Translations under genes and position numbers: made by a program | Shown: one piece after another, positions 1-13,944 of the stretch | How the letters are laid out: every line of letters starts with the position of its first letter | How positions within the stretch are numbered: position 1 is the first letter of the stretch | NCBI GenBank assembly: GCA_038496675.1 | Contig: CM076660.1 | Location: forward strand, 9,668,816 to 9,732,815 | Direction: 5' to 3' | Length of the DNA: 64,000 bases | Source of the DNA: Rachycentron canadum | Lineage: Eukaryota > Chordata > Actinopteri > Carangiformes > Rachycentridae | Notes under the pieces: generated by a model | What the model was told of the DNA's origin: nothing | The model's database searches: none | The model's input: only the letters and a program-made list of their open reading frames with translations

Positions 1-46
<46 letters not shown>
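1..46. repeat. (TA)n microsatellite
   Basis: Uninterrupted TA dinucleotides at the very start of the window; the left edge of the repeat is outside. Confidence 0.97.
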
Positions 47-52
<6 letters not shown>

Positions 53-299
53 CTGTATCTATATATTTTGTCCACAGGATGAATTCTAACAACTTTATTG
101 ACCATGTCTCTTGTCATCTGCCTTCATTATCAGGTCATATCTTCACTTCGGTTAATGATCAAATGCAGCCAACCAATAACATTCCCATCAGTCTCAGTTA
201 TATTTTGTGTTTAATGCTAATTGGCAAATGTTAGCATGTTCACCCACTAAACAAAGATAGTGATCATGGTTAACATTACCGTTTACTGACACATCCATC

Positions 300-303
<4 letters not shown>

Positions 304-351
<48 letters not shown>
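304..351. repeat. (CA)n microsatellite
   Basis: About 24 uninterrupted CA units. It reads as a poly(Val-Cys) frame on the other strand, which is not a gene. Confidence 0.97.
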
Positions 352-353
<2 letters not shown>

Positions 354-3300
354 GCACCAAAGATGTCCTGCTTGGATCATTATTAATGTTACAGACACTG
401 CTTATTGTACAATTAGTAACACGGCTCCAAATGTCAGAGGAAGGAAGGCGTGTAATCAATTCCCCCAGGTTAAACAAGCTCACTGGTTAGGCATCTGATT
501 CACTGCTGCCTGTGACAGTGAATGATGGGGTGGATGTTTAGCCATCAGACAGCAGCCCGTTCCCTGCAGCTGTAGGTCTAACTCTTAAACAGCAGCATCT
601 TGTTTTCTTGTCGGTGAGCCGAGCGTGGGGAATTAACGGCATATTGCCTCTGTGCCATTCGCTCATTGCAGGGCAATAATTTCTACACCTGTCCCGTGTC
701 AAGCTGATGTTACTCTCCTCTGTTACATTTGCGCCCCCTGATTCTCTCACTCTCTCTCACTCTCGCATACTCTCTGCCTGTTTGGTAATGACACAAGGCT
801 GGGGCCCTGCTGCAGGGGGATTAGACAGAGTTACAAATCGAAGTGGGTTAATCGGCTGGGCTGCCATTTCAGGAGGCGTCTCTCAGCTCGCTTGCCCCAC
901 TGCTCTATTTGTTTGTGTGTTACTGCTCGCAAGCACTTGCTCAAAGTTTTGGTTTTTAAAAACAATCACAGTCACACTTGGCTGAACTTCACTTGAGTTT
1001 GTAGACGTACCACTACTATAGATGTGCGATCTACAATCTACTAGCAGCCTGGAAAAAGCTCAAAAACACAATCTAGTTCTTGACAAGAGCTCAGGCCATT
1101 GTTTTCTTTATAACACGGGGTTATACTAATACGCCACCTGAACAGTGCTACATTGTCAGGGCAAATCGGAGGCTACAGTGAGTTGGTATCAGAAAAGCTC
1201 TGGTAAGTGTGCCAACCTCAGCAGAAGCAAATGTGTGACAGAGACAAGAGTTAACATTGGCATCGACACCTCTAGAGACAGCTTTGGTGAGTAAAGGAAT
1301 GATGTCTGATGCTGAACTCACAATGTTTCTTCTAGACTGGTAAGTAAACAACTATTAATGCTAACGCAGCCAGTAGCAGCAGCCAAACTTAGAAATAGCT
1401 CCTTTAAAGAGCTTCAGTGACTACAGCCTCTAGTGTGCAAGCATCTCTGCTCAGTGTTGAGTCAAGGGGATAACACACTATACCTATTTTTAGACTGTTA
1501 ATCAAGGTAACATGTTCAGACTGACACACTCAGTATGATATCCCATAAAGTGAGTAGAGTGAGATTGCTTCATTTCGGCTCATCCACCCGCGGCGCCCTA
1601 ACAGAGGTCAGAATGATCTGTGTGAGTGTGCGTGCGTGTGTGTGTGCATGCAGTGTTTGTGTATGTCTCAAACCCATGGTCTAGCACAGGGTTGTGATAT
1701 GGAGCTACTTATCTGTATATCTGTTTTTCAATTCTGTTTTGGGATTCCCTCCAAGTAGAATAAATAAAAGCTGTGTAACTGGTTGTGGTTCAGCAAGTCA
1801 GAAGAGCCATATTGAATGATTTTCCTGGAGGTTGTAAAGGAAAGATGCCCAAATAAAAATATAGTTGATATTAAGTATTAGCTATACTACCGTTACATCC
1901 CTTTTACATCAGTTTTCTTTCAACAGACAACGGTATATGTATTAAACAGTGATTTTGTTGTTATTTGATCAATGCTACCTGTTCATACAGGCTAATATTA
2001 ATCTCTTGCCTCCTGCATTGAGAGTCTAAATCAAAGCACTGTTTCATACGCACACAGTCAACAACAACATGAACATTTGTCAGAGACAACATCTGTATTA
2101 TTGGAAAGGCTACACTGACAGCGCAAATCACAGAGGGATCTGGAGGCTTTATGGTAATGCTCAGAAGTGCTCATTCATGAAGGGTGAAAATCTTATGAAG
2201 TCATTTTTATAGACCAGTTTTCCCATTTACCTGATGCCAGGAGCCACAATAGCGACCATTTCCAAAAAAAAAAAGCTCTGTTTTGGGGAATTTGATAAGG
2301 CCAGTGTGGATAAAAGGCTAAAATAAAGAGAAATGGTGAATGCTTCGTCTAAGATGAATAGATTTCCTGACATAGTTGTGCGTTGTCATTACAGCCATAT
2401 AATTGGTCTTGTGGGTCACTGTGGTTTGTTTCACGTCTTGCACTAACACATAGATTTCACAGCATGTGGAAGCTCATACAGCAAGCTGTCAGTGGAGCAT
2501 AGGGCTGGATTCTGTTTCATCACAGCTTGTCAAAATACAAGAACTTGATAATGGCCAAACAGGAGAGACGATGGGTGTGGATTGGATTTCACAGCAGCTG
2601 AACATGACACAGAGCTGATAATGGGATATTTTTGAGAGGGGTAGTGCAGCAGTTGCTCTTGCTTTGAGTGATACTTTTGTCATTACTTCAATTTTTTCAG
2701 CTGTCTGCATTTTTGCGTACATTTCATACAACTGCATTTCTACAGTGTTTGTTTTTGCAGGTTATATTTTGAGTCATAGTCATTTTTTTTTTTTTACAAT
2801 GCAAAATCGGAAAAAGAACAACACATTTTTGTCCACTCAGCCTTGTTGCTTTGTGTCTGGAGAGCTTCCTTTCTTCCTTTCCCCTTCCTCTTTGACTCCA
2901 GGAAGTGGCACTGTTGGGAAAATGAAGCCAAGAACAAGCACTGCTATGTTGTGCGTATGTATGTTGTGCTATTATGTTAAGTTTTACATCAGCACTTATG
3001 CTAAAGACAAAGCCTGAAATAGTTTCTGACTTTTTAAATTATTCAGTATAATAATTGTCAGCTGTGGGAGAGTATTCAAGTAAAAGAATCGAAACGAAAA
3101 ACCTGGATGAAAAGTTAGCCAGGCATGTAAGTGTTTTGAAATGTATTCCTTCTGGTTACTAAACTTTCTCCCTCCTATGCATCGCCCACTCATGGAGATT
3201 GCATGTGTCCATCCTTTTGCATTTGCGTATGTGGTCGCACTCTATACACTGATGCACTGAAGATTTAAGATAAGTGTGTTCTATATGCCTGTGGTATTGC

Positions 3301-5289
3301 AATACTAAGTGTTTTATTGTTTGGAAGACGGTGGGAGAGCTTGCCAGGAAGAGGCAGGAGGAAATAGTTGGCTCTTGTGTTTTATCACCCTCTCCTCTTC
3401 TATGGAGATGTATATTTTATATTTATTTTATATATAGAATAATGCAATGTAAGTGATGTTTTTCTCAATACATACCAGACTGATCCCTGTTGTTGGATCA
3501 ATATCAAAGTTTAAGAAAGGTTTATAGAAAATACTGTTTGTTGTATTTTAGTTGAGTTTTTAGTTCCAAAAGTGGAAATATTATAGGCAAAACTGGAATT
3601 GTAAATTTTTATTGTGTCAGTGGCAGTGAAATGAAAAACAAGTCCATAATCTCGATCTCTCGCACCAGTTAAAGAGGTCAGTTAGGTTGAGATGAGGAGA
3701 GAAACACATCACTGGGAAAGCAAATAACATCGGAGATTAGTGTTGACCACGATGTATGCTCGGGCTAGGGTGAGATGCACTTTCATTTCGGAGGACTATG
3801 GGTATTAAGGCTTCTTCATGCTTGTAAGGAATCAAATTTCAGTTTCAACACATTAAGTATTAATTAAAAAAAAACAATTAGAGTGGCTTAGACTCTGAAG
3901 TAGTAAAATTACTGTTGTCAGTCAAAGAAAAAGCTTCTTCCATGTAAAAAAAAGTCAGACTTTCAGAATAGTGATTCCCTGGTTAATTTTGGCCATTTCC
4001 ACCACTGATTGAATCACACGTGTGCCTCTGACTGTGCATTTACCTCAGTTTCTCTGTGTCTTAAGTAGTTTACTGCATTTGGACATTCCAGTGGTATTCC
4101 AGCCAGGTTGAATGAAAGCCATTGAACTGATATTAAGTCATTTGTTTCCTATAATTAAAAAGGAGAGGAAGAAAAGACATTGCTTTGCTTGTACTGAAGA
4201 ACTACTTTACAGTGAGCCAGCCATTTTATGTTACACCCATCAATGCTGTTTTTCTGTTTGTTTTTTTCATTGGTGGTACTGTGAAGATGGACTGAATTAC
4301 TTCCCCATAAATAACATGTCTCTGGCATTATCCTTGTATTTCATTGACACATGCACAAACACACACACACATTCTGACACCTTCCTAAAGCACCCCTGTG
4401 TCTCTTGTAGGTCAGTCCAACTGTGAGGAGATATTGCTTCTTCAAGGGTGCCCTTGTTCAAGGAGATACCGTATACAGGCCATCACATCTGGACTCACGC
4501 AATTCTGTTCTTGAATGATGAAAAAGTCATACACCCAGAGACACACAGGCAAAAACTGGATTTGTGGTTCAGATATGTGTTGATAACCAGTTCTCTGTAC
4601 TCACTGCTGCATATCAGCCATCGATCCACAGATGTCTTATATATTGCATTAACTCACTGTTGACAATGTGAAGATGTGGCGTGTGCTTCTTGGTACTCTT
4701 CCTGAATAGCAATCAGCATCTTCCTCAGTTCCCCAGACCTCCATAATGCATGAGACGTGGGACTCCTCCAGTGGATCAGTGTATTTGTATGTATGTTGTG
4801 TATGTGGGGTAGTCAAAGGACAGCTGCCCAAAGCTTTAGCAGCACCGGAAAGGAGGAATTGGCCAAGCTCGTCATAAAACAGTACTATACACACACACAC
4901 ACGCCACTTTGTGCTGCAGAAGCATTAAGTGGGACAAATGGTGTGCACGTAGACGACTCATTTTTCCCCCTCTTCTCTTTGGCCAGCTAACCTTCCGTCT
5001 TGTGTGAATGACAGCTGAGATTGAAACCTCCATCAACTTCCCCCAGTCTTCCAGTGGGATTCAAAAGCGCCCTAATAATCTGCGTCCTGCTCTGCCCTCT
5101 CTTCCCCTCCACATCATACCCCCACGCCGCCACCCTCTCTGAATTGCCACTCCACTCTACTCCTCTCCAGGGACACAAAAGGGCCTGCAGATGCTCCAAT
5201 CGACTCTAATAAATTGTATGTAGGCAGTTAAGCTGCATGACTGCCAACTGGCAAAGCTGTGAACCTCTGCTTTGGGAGAGCACTGTGAC

Positions 5290-5316
5290 AGAGAGAGAGA
5301 GAGAGAGAAAAAAAAA
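5290..5316. repeat. (GA)n followed by poly(A)
   Basis: Nine GA units run into nine A. Purine-rich sequence continues at lower density to about 5475. Confidence 0.9.
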
Positions 5317-5965
5317 GGTTCTTCTAAATTTGATTCACCTTCAGCAGCGAGCTCTCTTGAAAGCTATGTCCAGGCCAGAGTAAATGATGAAAGAGTATGG
5401 AGGGAAAAGGGGATATATACAGAGAGAGAAGGGACACTGGGAAAGAGAGAGGAGCGCAGTGATGGAAAGCGAGGTTAGACAAAGTACAAGTAAACAAACA
5501 AGAGTCCGGGCTTTATTGAAATCTGTCATCTAGTTTCCAACATGCCATAAACTAAAGAAATGGTCTTGAGGGAAGAAAATACAAAAAGAGCATTATGTCT
5601 TAGAGCTTTGGTCAGAGTAATGACCTGAGACCTTTATAACTCAAAAAAAAGCACAAATTCACTCTTTGCTTTTTGCAAATTATCCCATAAGCACATACAC
5701 ACACACACACATACAAGTATTAGTAATTACTTTCATTTGATAAGATAATCATTAATTATTCCAATAATTATTCTATTATACTGTACGTCATTGTGAAATT
5801 TAAGTCCTAAGTTATTTAGTCAATAAAACTAACACTATAACAATAAATATTCATTTTATTTTCTAAAAATACAATTTTAAGTGCTCTCTGCTGGACAGAG
5901 TATGTAATGACACTATGTCAAAATGACCTTTCATAGAATTTGCACTGTAGATGTTTTTCTCATTT

Positions 5966-6001
5966 TATATATATATAGATATATATATATAGATAGATAT
6001 T
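5966..6001. repeat. (TA)n/(GATA)n microsatellite
   Basis: Alternating TA units interrupted by GATA. Confidence 0.85.
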
Positions 6002-7899
6002 ATAGTTTAAGATGTCAATCTGTGTCAAGAAATAGTGACGTTATTTATTCTGGAGAAAATGGGGCAAATGAAACCCCTGCAGCAGCCCCTGTATACTTTC
6101 CTGTTGCAGATTTACTACACGCGGTGCACAAGCTGTTCCAGATACAGAGCTGAATCCCAGGGACTCAGTGCACATACATCTCCAGAGACTGGGGAATATA
6201 CAGTATGTCACTCAGCTCTGTGGGGATCAGCATGTTTATTATTAGGCCCTCTTTGGAAACGCTGTACCCTATGCCACCCTGTCGCTGATGGCATGAGGAC
6301 CATGTGAGACAGGAAAATTGAAAGCCACTTGGAGGGCCTTCTGGAAGAACTGAAGTAGGCGGAGGATAGAGTGTGGTATGGACAAATGGCTGAGTGGTGG
6401 AGGGATCACATTTCCTCCCCACTAAAGGTATTTGAAAGAGGAGAGAAGGAGAGAGGGAGACAGGCAGAGAGGATGGAGGCAGCGGAGGATTCAGAGGGAG
6501 GCTGTTTTCAGATTCAGCCCTACTCCTCCAAGGTCACTGCACTATAGAAAAAAATTAAAGCAACATATACATCTTTCAGCTTTACCACCATATCGCCCAA
6601 AAGAGAATATTATTCAAGATCAAAAATCACATCACAATCATGTGGTTTGACAATGTATAATATCCAGTTTATTTTTGCCAAACAGTTGGTTTATCGAGTG
6701 CCGTTTGAGCAGAACGTAACATATTTTTGGAAATGAACAGTCCCTGGACTTACATTAGCGTTGAGGAGGAGATATTAAAATCTGAACATTTTACAGGGCC
6801 CTTCAGAACTAATGCAGCACCTTAGATCCAACACCTGTCATGTTCTCTAGACGGCTCCCCTCACTGTGTCTGTTTAGTGGTTATGATCTAAGCCATTCAC
6901 ACTCTCCTGCAATGTATTCCCGTTTCCCCATTTCTCCCTACTGCATGCAAATATATGCAACAGGAGGTCCTCTGAGGATGAAATGGGTAGATGAGGAGGG
7001 AATGGGGGAAGCTATGGGGAGAAGTAGATAGAGGGGGATTTCTGTAAAGGAATGAGGGTAAATGGGAGATGAAATGAGGAAAAAATAACATGAAAGAGAG
7101 AAAAAAAGGAATGGATGGCGCAGATGAGGAGAGGGATAAAAAAAGGAGGGGGGTGTGAAAATAGCAGAGGGAGGTCATTGCTGGTGCTGAAATCAGAGAC
7201 TGGGAGTGAGGAGCTGTGAGAATAAAAGCAATTTGCATCACTGCTCCACTGAGCTTTCCAATGCCTTTCATTTACCCCCCCTCCTAAAACCCTCCCACAC
7301 CCTCCCGATCCCTTCCAGCAAACTCACCACAGCATTCCACAGCTCTCAAATGGAAAACTGCCTTCAAGGGTAGCAGGAAGAGAGAGATACATAATATACT
7401 CACTATTTAACCATCCTCGTCTGATCCCACCTCATCACTCAATTTATCCTCAACTTTGTTTTCCTGCTAATCTCAGTCATCCCCTGGCTTTCCCTCTTCT
7501 TCTTCTTCTCCACTACATATTCTTGCATTTTGTCTATTTCTGTTCCACTTGATCAATTGGCTACCTCCAGTAAAAACCCACAGCATCGGTCATTTTTTCA
7601 CATGCCGAATATGACATATGATTATGTTTCACTGGGAGGGACCTCTAGTGGCTGTATATCATATACCTCCAGGAGTAAAGTACGACATTGTTATTAAATC
7701 ATTAAAAAAAACACATAAATTAAAGGGCTGGGGAGGACAGAGTTTAAGTGTTTAATTTCAATCACAACTACGGATGTTTCTGAACCTCATTTTCTTTGTT
7801 GTTTCTGGTTTACTCTGTTATTGAACCTGCAATAGTTCATTTTTTGAACACTTGGGGCAGCAGAGACAAACCTCTGAGGACATTAATGACATTTTATCA

Positions 7900-8250
7900 T
7901 CCCCTAACCTGACGTGACAAACTAGTTAGCAAACAAACACCTATGTGCACATCCTCCTAGACAATTTGAGCAACGTTGGCATTTATTTCGGGCGGTATTT
8001 CAGTCCGCCTGACAAATCTAAGTCCAACATTCACTCTTTGCTGAGGGAAATATATGGCTCCTTAGCAGCTACATTGTTGTCGCTGCCTTTGGCAAAGTAG
8101 ACTGCGTTTTTAGAGCCGGAAACTGCTGCCTGCCAAGGTCAAAAATGACACTACAAGTTTGTGGACCACAACAGTAAAGTTCTGGGACAGCAAACTAAAA
8201 CAGTGAGATGAAAAATGCTAGAAAACTAAGGGGTAGTTGCAGAGTTAAGT
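7900..8250. mobile_element. Probable teleost repeat fragment
   Basis: Phrases such as CAAACTAGTTAGCAAACAAA, TCCAACATTCACTCTTTGCT followed by a GGCTCCTTAGCAGCTA block, and CTACAAGTTTGTGGACCACA resemble a repeat frequent in fish genomes and appear related to the fragment at 44222-44340. Evidence is recall-based and the borders are approximate. Confidence 0.35.
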
Positions 8251-9379
8251 GATAATTCTCTGTGGATTTCAAGCAGCTTCTTTTTCATTACACATAGTGA
8301 TTTCATCCATGCTTTATTGATGAGTGAAATGCTTGTGTATGTCTTTTGCAAAATTAGTTTATTGGGCTTTACTTTATTCCATTTTTCTTTGTAAAGCGTG
8401 ATTTAGAGATTACAAGACAAAAAGTCGTACCAATTAAAAGTTACACATAGGAGAGTCTAGTTGGGCTTGTAATATAAGTCGAGCCTAGTGTTAGTTTTTC
8501 ATGCTGTTCTCAGTCCAAGATAAGCCATATAGTACAGGAGTGTGGATGAGATGTGGGGGGTTAGTGGACAGAGTATCTTGGAGGATGACAGTGGTTAATA
8601 AGGTCAGAGTGAACAGTTGGAGCATTTTTTTTGTTTTGATGCGATTCTCCACGAGTTCACGTTGGTCTGTTTGGAAAATACCTAATATAAAGAAGCTGGA
8701 CTTTCTTCTATATAACACTCAGAAAAGGCTGAGGCAATATATAGCACAGATGGGTATTTACAACTCTTTCCGTGTGACATTCATTTGAACAATGTGAGAC
8801 AGTTACTTACTAAGGCTTTTGGCATCCATGATTCTCCCTGGCAGTCAAATCATATCAGGCTCAAACTGCAATACCCATGGCATGAAATGCCAATATGAGA
8901 TTTGTACAATCACTACAATTTGGCTGCCTGAAGGCTGACTGACCAAGCATATACTGTAGCCCGGATATTGAAACGTCTGTAAGCCTTTGTCTCTGTCTGA
9001 GAAATCTGTCCACACCACAACTCTGGCTGTAAAATCTACCATTTTTTTAGTCATGAGACACAAACTTGATTGAAAGTTTGAAAGAGCACTTTTCCAAACC
9101 CAGAATCTCAAAGGAACTACAGACTGCTTGGGCTGACTTCAGGAGGCTGGTGTGTTCAGATGTTTTAAGCAAAACAACTCAGGTGATTATCAGGTGACTG
9201 ACGAGTGCCAGCTCTCATTCACATGACAGAGCAGTCACTTCTCAATTTTCTGACAGTTGCTCTACACTGAAATACACCTTTAGCAGCCCAGTCCTAATTG
9301 GTATTGTTTAAGTTAAACAAAACAATGTCACTGGGGGGAGAAAAAAAAAAAAAAAAGGATCCACCAGGTTTCCTCAATC

Positions 9380-9950
9380 AAAGCAAAACAACCATACTTC
9401 AGACTTTTCAGAACTGATTTTCCTTGAAAGCAGACATTTCATCAGACAGCCTTCATCAAGGTATGTGATATGATCCTGAAAAAGAGAGGCCAGCAGCCGA
9501 GAGGACCCGAGTCGAACCCAAACAACTTTAAAAGACATTTTCTTCCAAATATAGGTTACATTTGCCAGTGCAACTCAATGTTAGGAGTATTTTGCTTTGC
9601 AGCATTGTGTTGTTGTGGCGAAAAAAAACTTTCAAACAAAAGTTTAATTTTGGAATAGATAAAACAATTGGAAGAACACAAATGTTTGATTTCCATAACA
9701 GAGGTAGAATGTCATGAGTGGTATTTCGAAGTGATATATAAAGGCAAGTGGACTTGAAGATTAAAGGCTGCCATGAGACCTAAAAAAGTCCTTCGATGAG
9801 AGGTGAAAAGTCTTCAAGAACCTTTGCCTAGCACTTGGAAATACCATAATCTGAATGAATAAGAATCTTTGAAGACATACTCACTCAGCATTGTTCATAT
9901 CAGGAGGGACTCTGGTTATTACAAGTGTTTGAGGCTTGGCACCAGTTTGT
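9380..9950. mobile_element. Probable teleost repeat fragment
   Basis: GCAGACATTTCATCAGACAG next to CCTTCATCAAGG, the AAAGGCAAGTGGACTTGAAG block, CGATGAGAGGTGAAAAGTCT, and a tail with TGGTTATTACAAGTGTTTGAG resemble pieces of a repeat often seen in fish intergenic DNA. It may be the 3' end of an old retroelement. Family and borders are uncertain, and no intact coding frame is present. Confidence 0.35.
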
Positions 9951-11635
9951 AGCTTAGGGTAAGATGACTCATGATGATGAACAGGTCACAGTACTTATTT
10001 CAATATCTGCTGGCAAATAATTGTACCCTGTTCCGCTGGCATTTCACTTGCAGAGATGGCTGCAAGCCGCTGCAGAGCGGTGATGACAGTACCGCTTTCA
10101 GTACAGCAGTATATGCCGCCGGCGGACCAGGTGAGCCGAGTCAGCACACCATATAGAAATGATCTTTCAACACCAGATTCTCCCGCGGTGGTGAAGCACA
10201 CCCGTGCAGGCTTTTGATGATGATGTAGCTGCAACAGCACATGCGTCAGTGGTTCTGAGCAGCAGCATTAACTCTGCTTTCTACTTTTTCATGTTACTTT
10301 TATTGAGTTGATTAAAATTCAGCAGATGCAGATAAATACATTTTCTTCAATAAAAACTGCAAGAAAGAAGAATTACTTGAACAGTCATTGAGTTTTCGGG
10401 GATTTTACATAAAGGATACATCTTTCTTATTTTAGTTTCATCTGAACTTCTGTAAACTTTCCTCGTTAAGGAAATTATATTTCAAATTATACATTTGAAA
10501 GATTTTAAGACAAAAAAAAGCACAAACAACACTGATCATAGACAGATTGTTTGAGTTGAATAAATTTTGTGTTTAACAAGATCTGTAAGGAACATATATC
10601 TTCAAAATGAGGGAGCGTATTATCACAGTTAGAAGTGTGCTGACTGAAAATCAGTTATTAGGATTTGGATGGATTCTCGCATTCTGTTGTAGCTTTGAGT
10701 GTGAGAATACAATGATCACTTTGTATTGTCCTCTCTTTGCCAGCTTGGCTGTGCAGCACACTCTGCGCTCATAAATTCAGCATCATTCTCCTGCATCACC
10801 CTCTGTCTCTTTTCCTTTCTCTTTCCATTTCTCTCTCTCACTCTCTCTTCCTCCCTCCAACAGTTTATGTACTGATGCTCATTATGACTGTTGTTATGAC
10901 AGCCTCCCTTGCACTTACATGCACACTGCTGCTGCAGTTATTCTGGTGATTTACAACCTCCTCCTCGCACAGAGAGATAAAGAGAGATGTACACTATAGA
11001 TGTCTTTGAGGAGAGCTTTATGTTCACAGTAAACTAGCCACAGTGGTACCTCCACTGGGCCCGTCCCACAAAGCAAACCACAACTTCTTCAAGTAGACAG
11101 GCTTGCAATAACAGGCACTGGGGGGTGACAATGGGAACATTCACTCAGTTAAATAACCTGGCTGTCATTTCATTTTTTGCCTAACTTTCCATGGCTATTC
11201 ATGACTACTACAGATTTGAGCCAACGCCGCAGTTGGAAGCATTGTGAATATGCCAGCCAGGCTGATGGCTGATCACGACTCTTGTGATCTAATCTCTGCA
11301 GTTACATATTGCAAACGATTCTGTGACAGTGAGAAAGCGTTTACTATCCACAGTCACAGGTTAAAAAAAAAAAAAAAGAAAGAAAAATCACAGCTGCATT
11401 GCTTTTTCTTCCATTCCTTTTTCAGGCTGTGATCCCTGAAGCACAACACAAACACACAAATGTACAGCACGAGTGTCTGTTTAGACCCACATGCACTAAA
11501 TGCACTGATGCACACATGCAGACACAGGGGTATTGTTTATATATGTAATGCTTTTCTTGATGTAGTATCCATAGGAGAGATGAGCTTTTGTAGTCATTTT
11601 CATTGTCCACATTTCTGATGAAACAGGAAGAGGTG

Positions 11636-11668
11636 CTGTGTGTGTGTGTGTTTGTGTGTGTGTGCGCG
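11636..11668. repeat. (TG)n microsatellite, interrupted
   Basis: TG units with single interruptions, ending in GCGCG. Confidence 0.85.
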
Positions 11669-12101
11669 TACATGCCCACAGGAAAGAGACGTAGAGAAGC
11701 CTCCCTGACGTTTCATATGTTTGATGTGCGTGTATCGATGAGCGTGGAGGAGGTGGTTTAGGAGGACGACGTGGCAACAAGCATCTCTTCAGCCACACGT
11801 GCTGCGGTGCACAGCATTCTGGAGTGCAGAGTGTGAGCCGTTACATAACCACCAACCAGGGATGGAAGTGTTGGGAAGGCAGCACGTGCAGCCAAGAATC
11901 TATTGGTGCAAGTGTAAAGCGACCCAGATATAAGAATTCAGTTATTTGTCGGCTGATTTGAAGTGAGAAAAAAAAAATGCCCATAAGCCACCACAGATAA
12001 TTTAATTATTTTCTGTAGGAACCTGCTGCTACTTTTAGGTGTCAGTTTTCCAGCATCTAATTAAGCCTCTACATACCCCTTCAAAATAAGAGATTCTAAT
12101 G

Positions 12102-12150
12102 TTTATATATTATATATATTTTTTATTATTATTATTATTATAATATATAT
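12102..12150. repeat. (TA)n and (TTA)n tract
   Basis: TA dinucleotides followed by seven TTA units (12121-12142) and more TA. Fully AT. Confidence 0.85.
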
Positions 12151-13766
12151 CTCACCAAAATCCCTATCTTCCTATTCCTGCTATAATTACTGTATAGCAC
12201 TAAATGCTAGAACTGCCACTTTACTATTTATATCTTTGAAAAACTAAATTCTTAAACTCTTGGTTGTCAGCACCGCGAGCCAAATAAGGTAGAAACAACA
12301 ACTACATGACAAACCCTATTTGAGTCAAACAAGGATTTCACTGAGAAAAGCTGCTCCCGTTACCCTGACTCTATCCAGTCAATATCCAAGCCTCTGGTTC
12401 CCAAGGTGCTGTGGGATGTCAGATCTGTAGCCGATGGGCATATTCAAAAATGCATGTTCAGCCTCTTTGCCAGGAAGTGGATGTGCCAGTCATGACAAAA
12501 AGTTCCCTGAGACAGCAAGTTTATTTAACTTAGTTTTTCATGGATGATTGGTAGGCTTCTTACTTTAGTGAGCTACATGAGCATCTGACTGCTGCCTTGA
12601 CTGTTTTATCGTGTCCTAGATTTAACATCAGTGAATTTCACTGCGAGTTATCACATTTCCCCTGCTTGTTAATAAAATATTAACCTACTCTGTATGCTTT
12701 GAATTTGAAATTTAAGATTACATTGCATTTCCATATCCATATTTCCTTATCATATATTTGTCTTGCATGTTTTTGGGGTCTCACAAATGCTTCTCCTTCT
12801 TTATAAACCATTTTCAAATCTGATTTCCTGAATGCATCACTTGGCACATTACTGCCACCAACTGCTGATCAGCAAACACCATGAAACTGTGTATTGCATA
12901 GGATGGACGCCAAGTATTGCTCTACGTCATAACCATTGGTCAGAAACTCCACGGGGGGAACCTTTAAGTCCAAATAAAATAAATATACAATCCAAGCTAG
13001 CCTCAGTAACATAGCAGCTTGGAGACATGCATATTATGTCCAACAGACTTTAACGTCTGACTCTGCTATGCAAAGCGGACATATACAGTCCCTCACAGGC
13101 TTTGTGCTGTCTGTGCACAACGTGATGTGATGTGAGAGGATAGTCTACCATTCTAGTTCTGGGAAGAACAAACAGAGGAAAATGGGTGAATATGTTATGC
13201 AAGTACAACATAGTGCGCTCATTTCACAAACAGTACTTAATCCCAGAAAGACAGCCACTGTCAAAGCAAATAGAGCATATAGAAGATATTTTGTAAAACA
13301 GATTTTTGAGGTTGCTCGGAGGTTATTTTCATTTGTCTGGAACATGTGGTCTCTCTCTCACTCTCTCTCTTTCATCTCTGTATGAATGTCACATAGGCAC
13401 AAAAACACACTACACACACAGTAAAACCAACCGAGCAAGCCACCCACATATGCTTCACCCCTTTATCATAACAGACCCAAACTGACGTACACAACACACA
13501 CGCTGACACACACACACCAAAACCATCTGTCTCTGTCTCTCTTCCTTTCTCTGACACATACACACTCTTTTACACCGTCTGTCTTAACCTCATGTTTCTA
13601 TGAACAGAAGGAATTCCCTATTGCTTTGTACTGAGAGTTTTTTGGACTGTACTGCTACTGTTCCGTTTGGTTTTAAGTGAACGTCATCCAATATTGAAGC
13701 CCAGTCTGGTCTAATTTGAAAGCTTGTAGCAAAGCAGCTGTGTAAAATGGTTGCTTTTTGGAGTAA

Positions 13767-13940
13767 CCATCCCTCCAATCTCTTCTCTCCCTATCTCTCC
13801 TCTGTTGCATCTGTCTCTCTTCCTTCCACTCTTTGTCGCTCGCACCCACCCCCCACCTCCCCCACCTTCTCTGTCTCCCTCCCCTCTGTTTCTCCTACTC
13901 TTTCCCTCCCTGTCCTCCTTTGCTCCCCGTCTGTGCACTT
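13767..13940 (+). promoter_or_regulatory. gabrb2: Very long polypyrimidine tract before exon 4
   Basis: About 170 bases composed almost entirely of C and T run up to the exon 4 acceptor, including runs of C near 13846-13864. Ordinary acceptors have 15-40 pyrimidines. Such tracts bind PTB-family splicing regulators and can form triplex DNA. A regulatory role is inference. Confidence 0.5.
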
Positions 13941-13944
13941 ACAG

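Larger units (their letters stand above)
1..13944 (+). other. gabrb2: gabrb2 intron 3, 3' part (left end outside window)
   Basis: No exon was found here. I looked by eye for the upstream coding exons (the VDRLLKGYD, PDFGGPPV and VNM segments) and saw none, so this is best taken as intron. Open frames in it are short, lack splice-consistent borders and resemble no family I know. It holds microsatellites (1-46, 304-351, 5966-6001, 11636-11668, 12102-12150), purine-rich stretches near 6430-6500 and 6970-7160, fragments resembling fish interspersed repeats (about 7.9-8.25 and 9.38-9.95 kb), and the long pyrimidine tract before exon 4. Confidence 0.75.

Noticed and set aside
13747..13944. Open frame continuing upstream of exon 4 with a Met start (apparent protein from 13747)
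   Set aside because: It translates the polypyrimidine tract into Ser/Pro/Leu-rich low complexity and crosses a clear acceptor. The family sequence starts exactly at 13945.
1..13944. Expected gabrb2 exons 2 and 3
   Set aside because: Searched by eye on the + strand for the conserved coding text before DYTLTMYF; none found. They are placed upstream of the window rather than called missing.
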